DNA of 64,000 nt from Climacium dendroides (taxonomy: Eukaryota; Streptophyta; Bryopsida; Hypnales; Climaciaceae). Each line of letters opens with the position of its first letter. The stretch's first letter is position 1. This document shows positions 63,691-64,000 of this stretch, in pieces. Under the pieces are notes generated by a model, which was given only the letters and a program-made list of their open reading frames with translations, was not told the origin of the DNA and ran no database searches. The stretch lies in the NCBI GenBank assembly GCA_950106755.1, contig OX467092.1, forward strand, positions 6,262,001-6,326,000, read 5' to 3'. A program made the position numbers and the translations under genes.

Positions 63691-64000
63691 CTTGATTGGA
63701 AACTCGCAACTCTAAGGATAGATGAGAAGAATGAAAAGTGAGTGAACAATCAATTTAAAGAGCGATTTAAAGATAGAGTAATTATAGCTATTGTTGTCAA
63801 AGTAAGTTAATTCAGCATCAAACAATTTCAAGAAGAAAAAGATACATCCCCAAGTATATATCAATTGAAGAAAGTTTGTGCGATAAAAAAAAGAAAGTAT
63901 CTCAATAATATGCAACAAACTAATAGATGACAATTGTCCCAATCAAAGTACAAGCAAATGCAATGAATAAAAAAACAGACCAAGTATTTGAAAAAGAAAA
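63691..64000 (-). promoter_or_regulatory. Upstream region of the protease gene
   Basis: AT-rich; would contain the leader and promoter. No unambiguous TATA box or other element could be assigned. Confidence 0.3.

Overview
The window looks like nuclear DNA of a land plant with a large, transposon-rich genome. Pointers are spliced plant gene fragments (a chloroplast ISE2/DExH15-type RNA helicase, an alpha carbonic anhydrase, a germin-like protein), a four-exon papain-like protease, a plant-style hAT transposase relic, a CACTA element, TTTAGGG repeats and very AT-rich intergenic DNA. A gymnosperm or fern would fit, but the sequence alone does not settle the lineage.

Layout. 126-1452: a complete Tc1-like DNA transposon (TA target duplication, 28-bp terminal inverted repeats, DD34E transposase with one in-frame stop). 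2.8-3.2 kb: a degenerate minisatellite. About 3.46-13.9 kb (copy A) and 29.1-44.3 kb (copy B) are two copies of one segmental duplication. Each carries decayed exons of several unrelated genes on the minus strand, and each was later altered by private transposon insertions. Between the copies lie a hAT transposase pseudogene (16.2-19.2 kb), a 1.5-kb fold-back element (21.5-23.0 kb), several MITE-like elements and an inverted pair of ~200-bp tandem arrays (25.0-25.6 and 27.9-28.6 kb). 45-54 kb is gene-free AT-rich DNA with more MITE-like copies. 54.2-56.9 kb holds a spliced gene of unknown function with membrane segments and a coiled-coil-like tail. 59.3-59.6 kb is a germin-like relic. 61.07-63.69 kb holds the one clearly intact gene, a secreted papain-family cysteine protease on the minus strand.

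The most unusual element is a family of ~0.6-1.0 kb non-coding sequences whose ends read CCCCTAAAGG and which sit between TTAA tetranucleotides (3997-5549, 14438-15346, 24025-24952, 44328-45213, 51070-52038, plus single ends). The duplication supplies a filled/empty site comparison for one copy, supporting TTAA target duplication as in piggyBac-type transposition. No transposase for it is present. The duplication also orders events in time: some MITEs predate it (shared by A and B), while the TTAA element, its nested CACTA element and another MITE came later.

The genes show no operon-like cooperation; the window is mostly a record of transposition, duplication and exon decay around two likely active genes near its right end.
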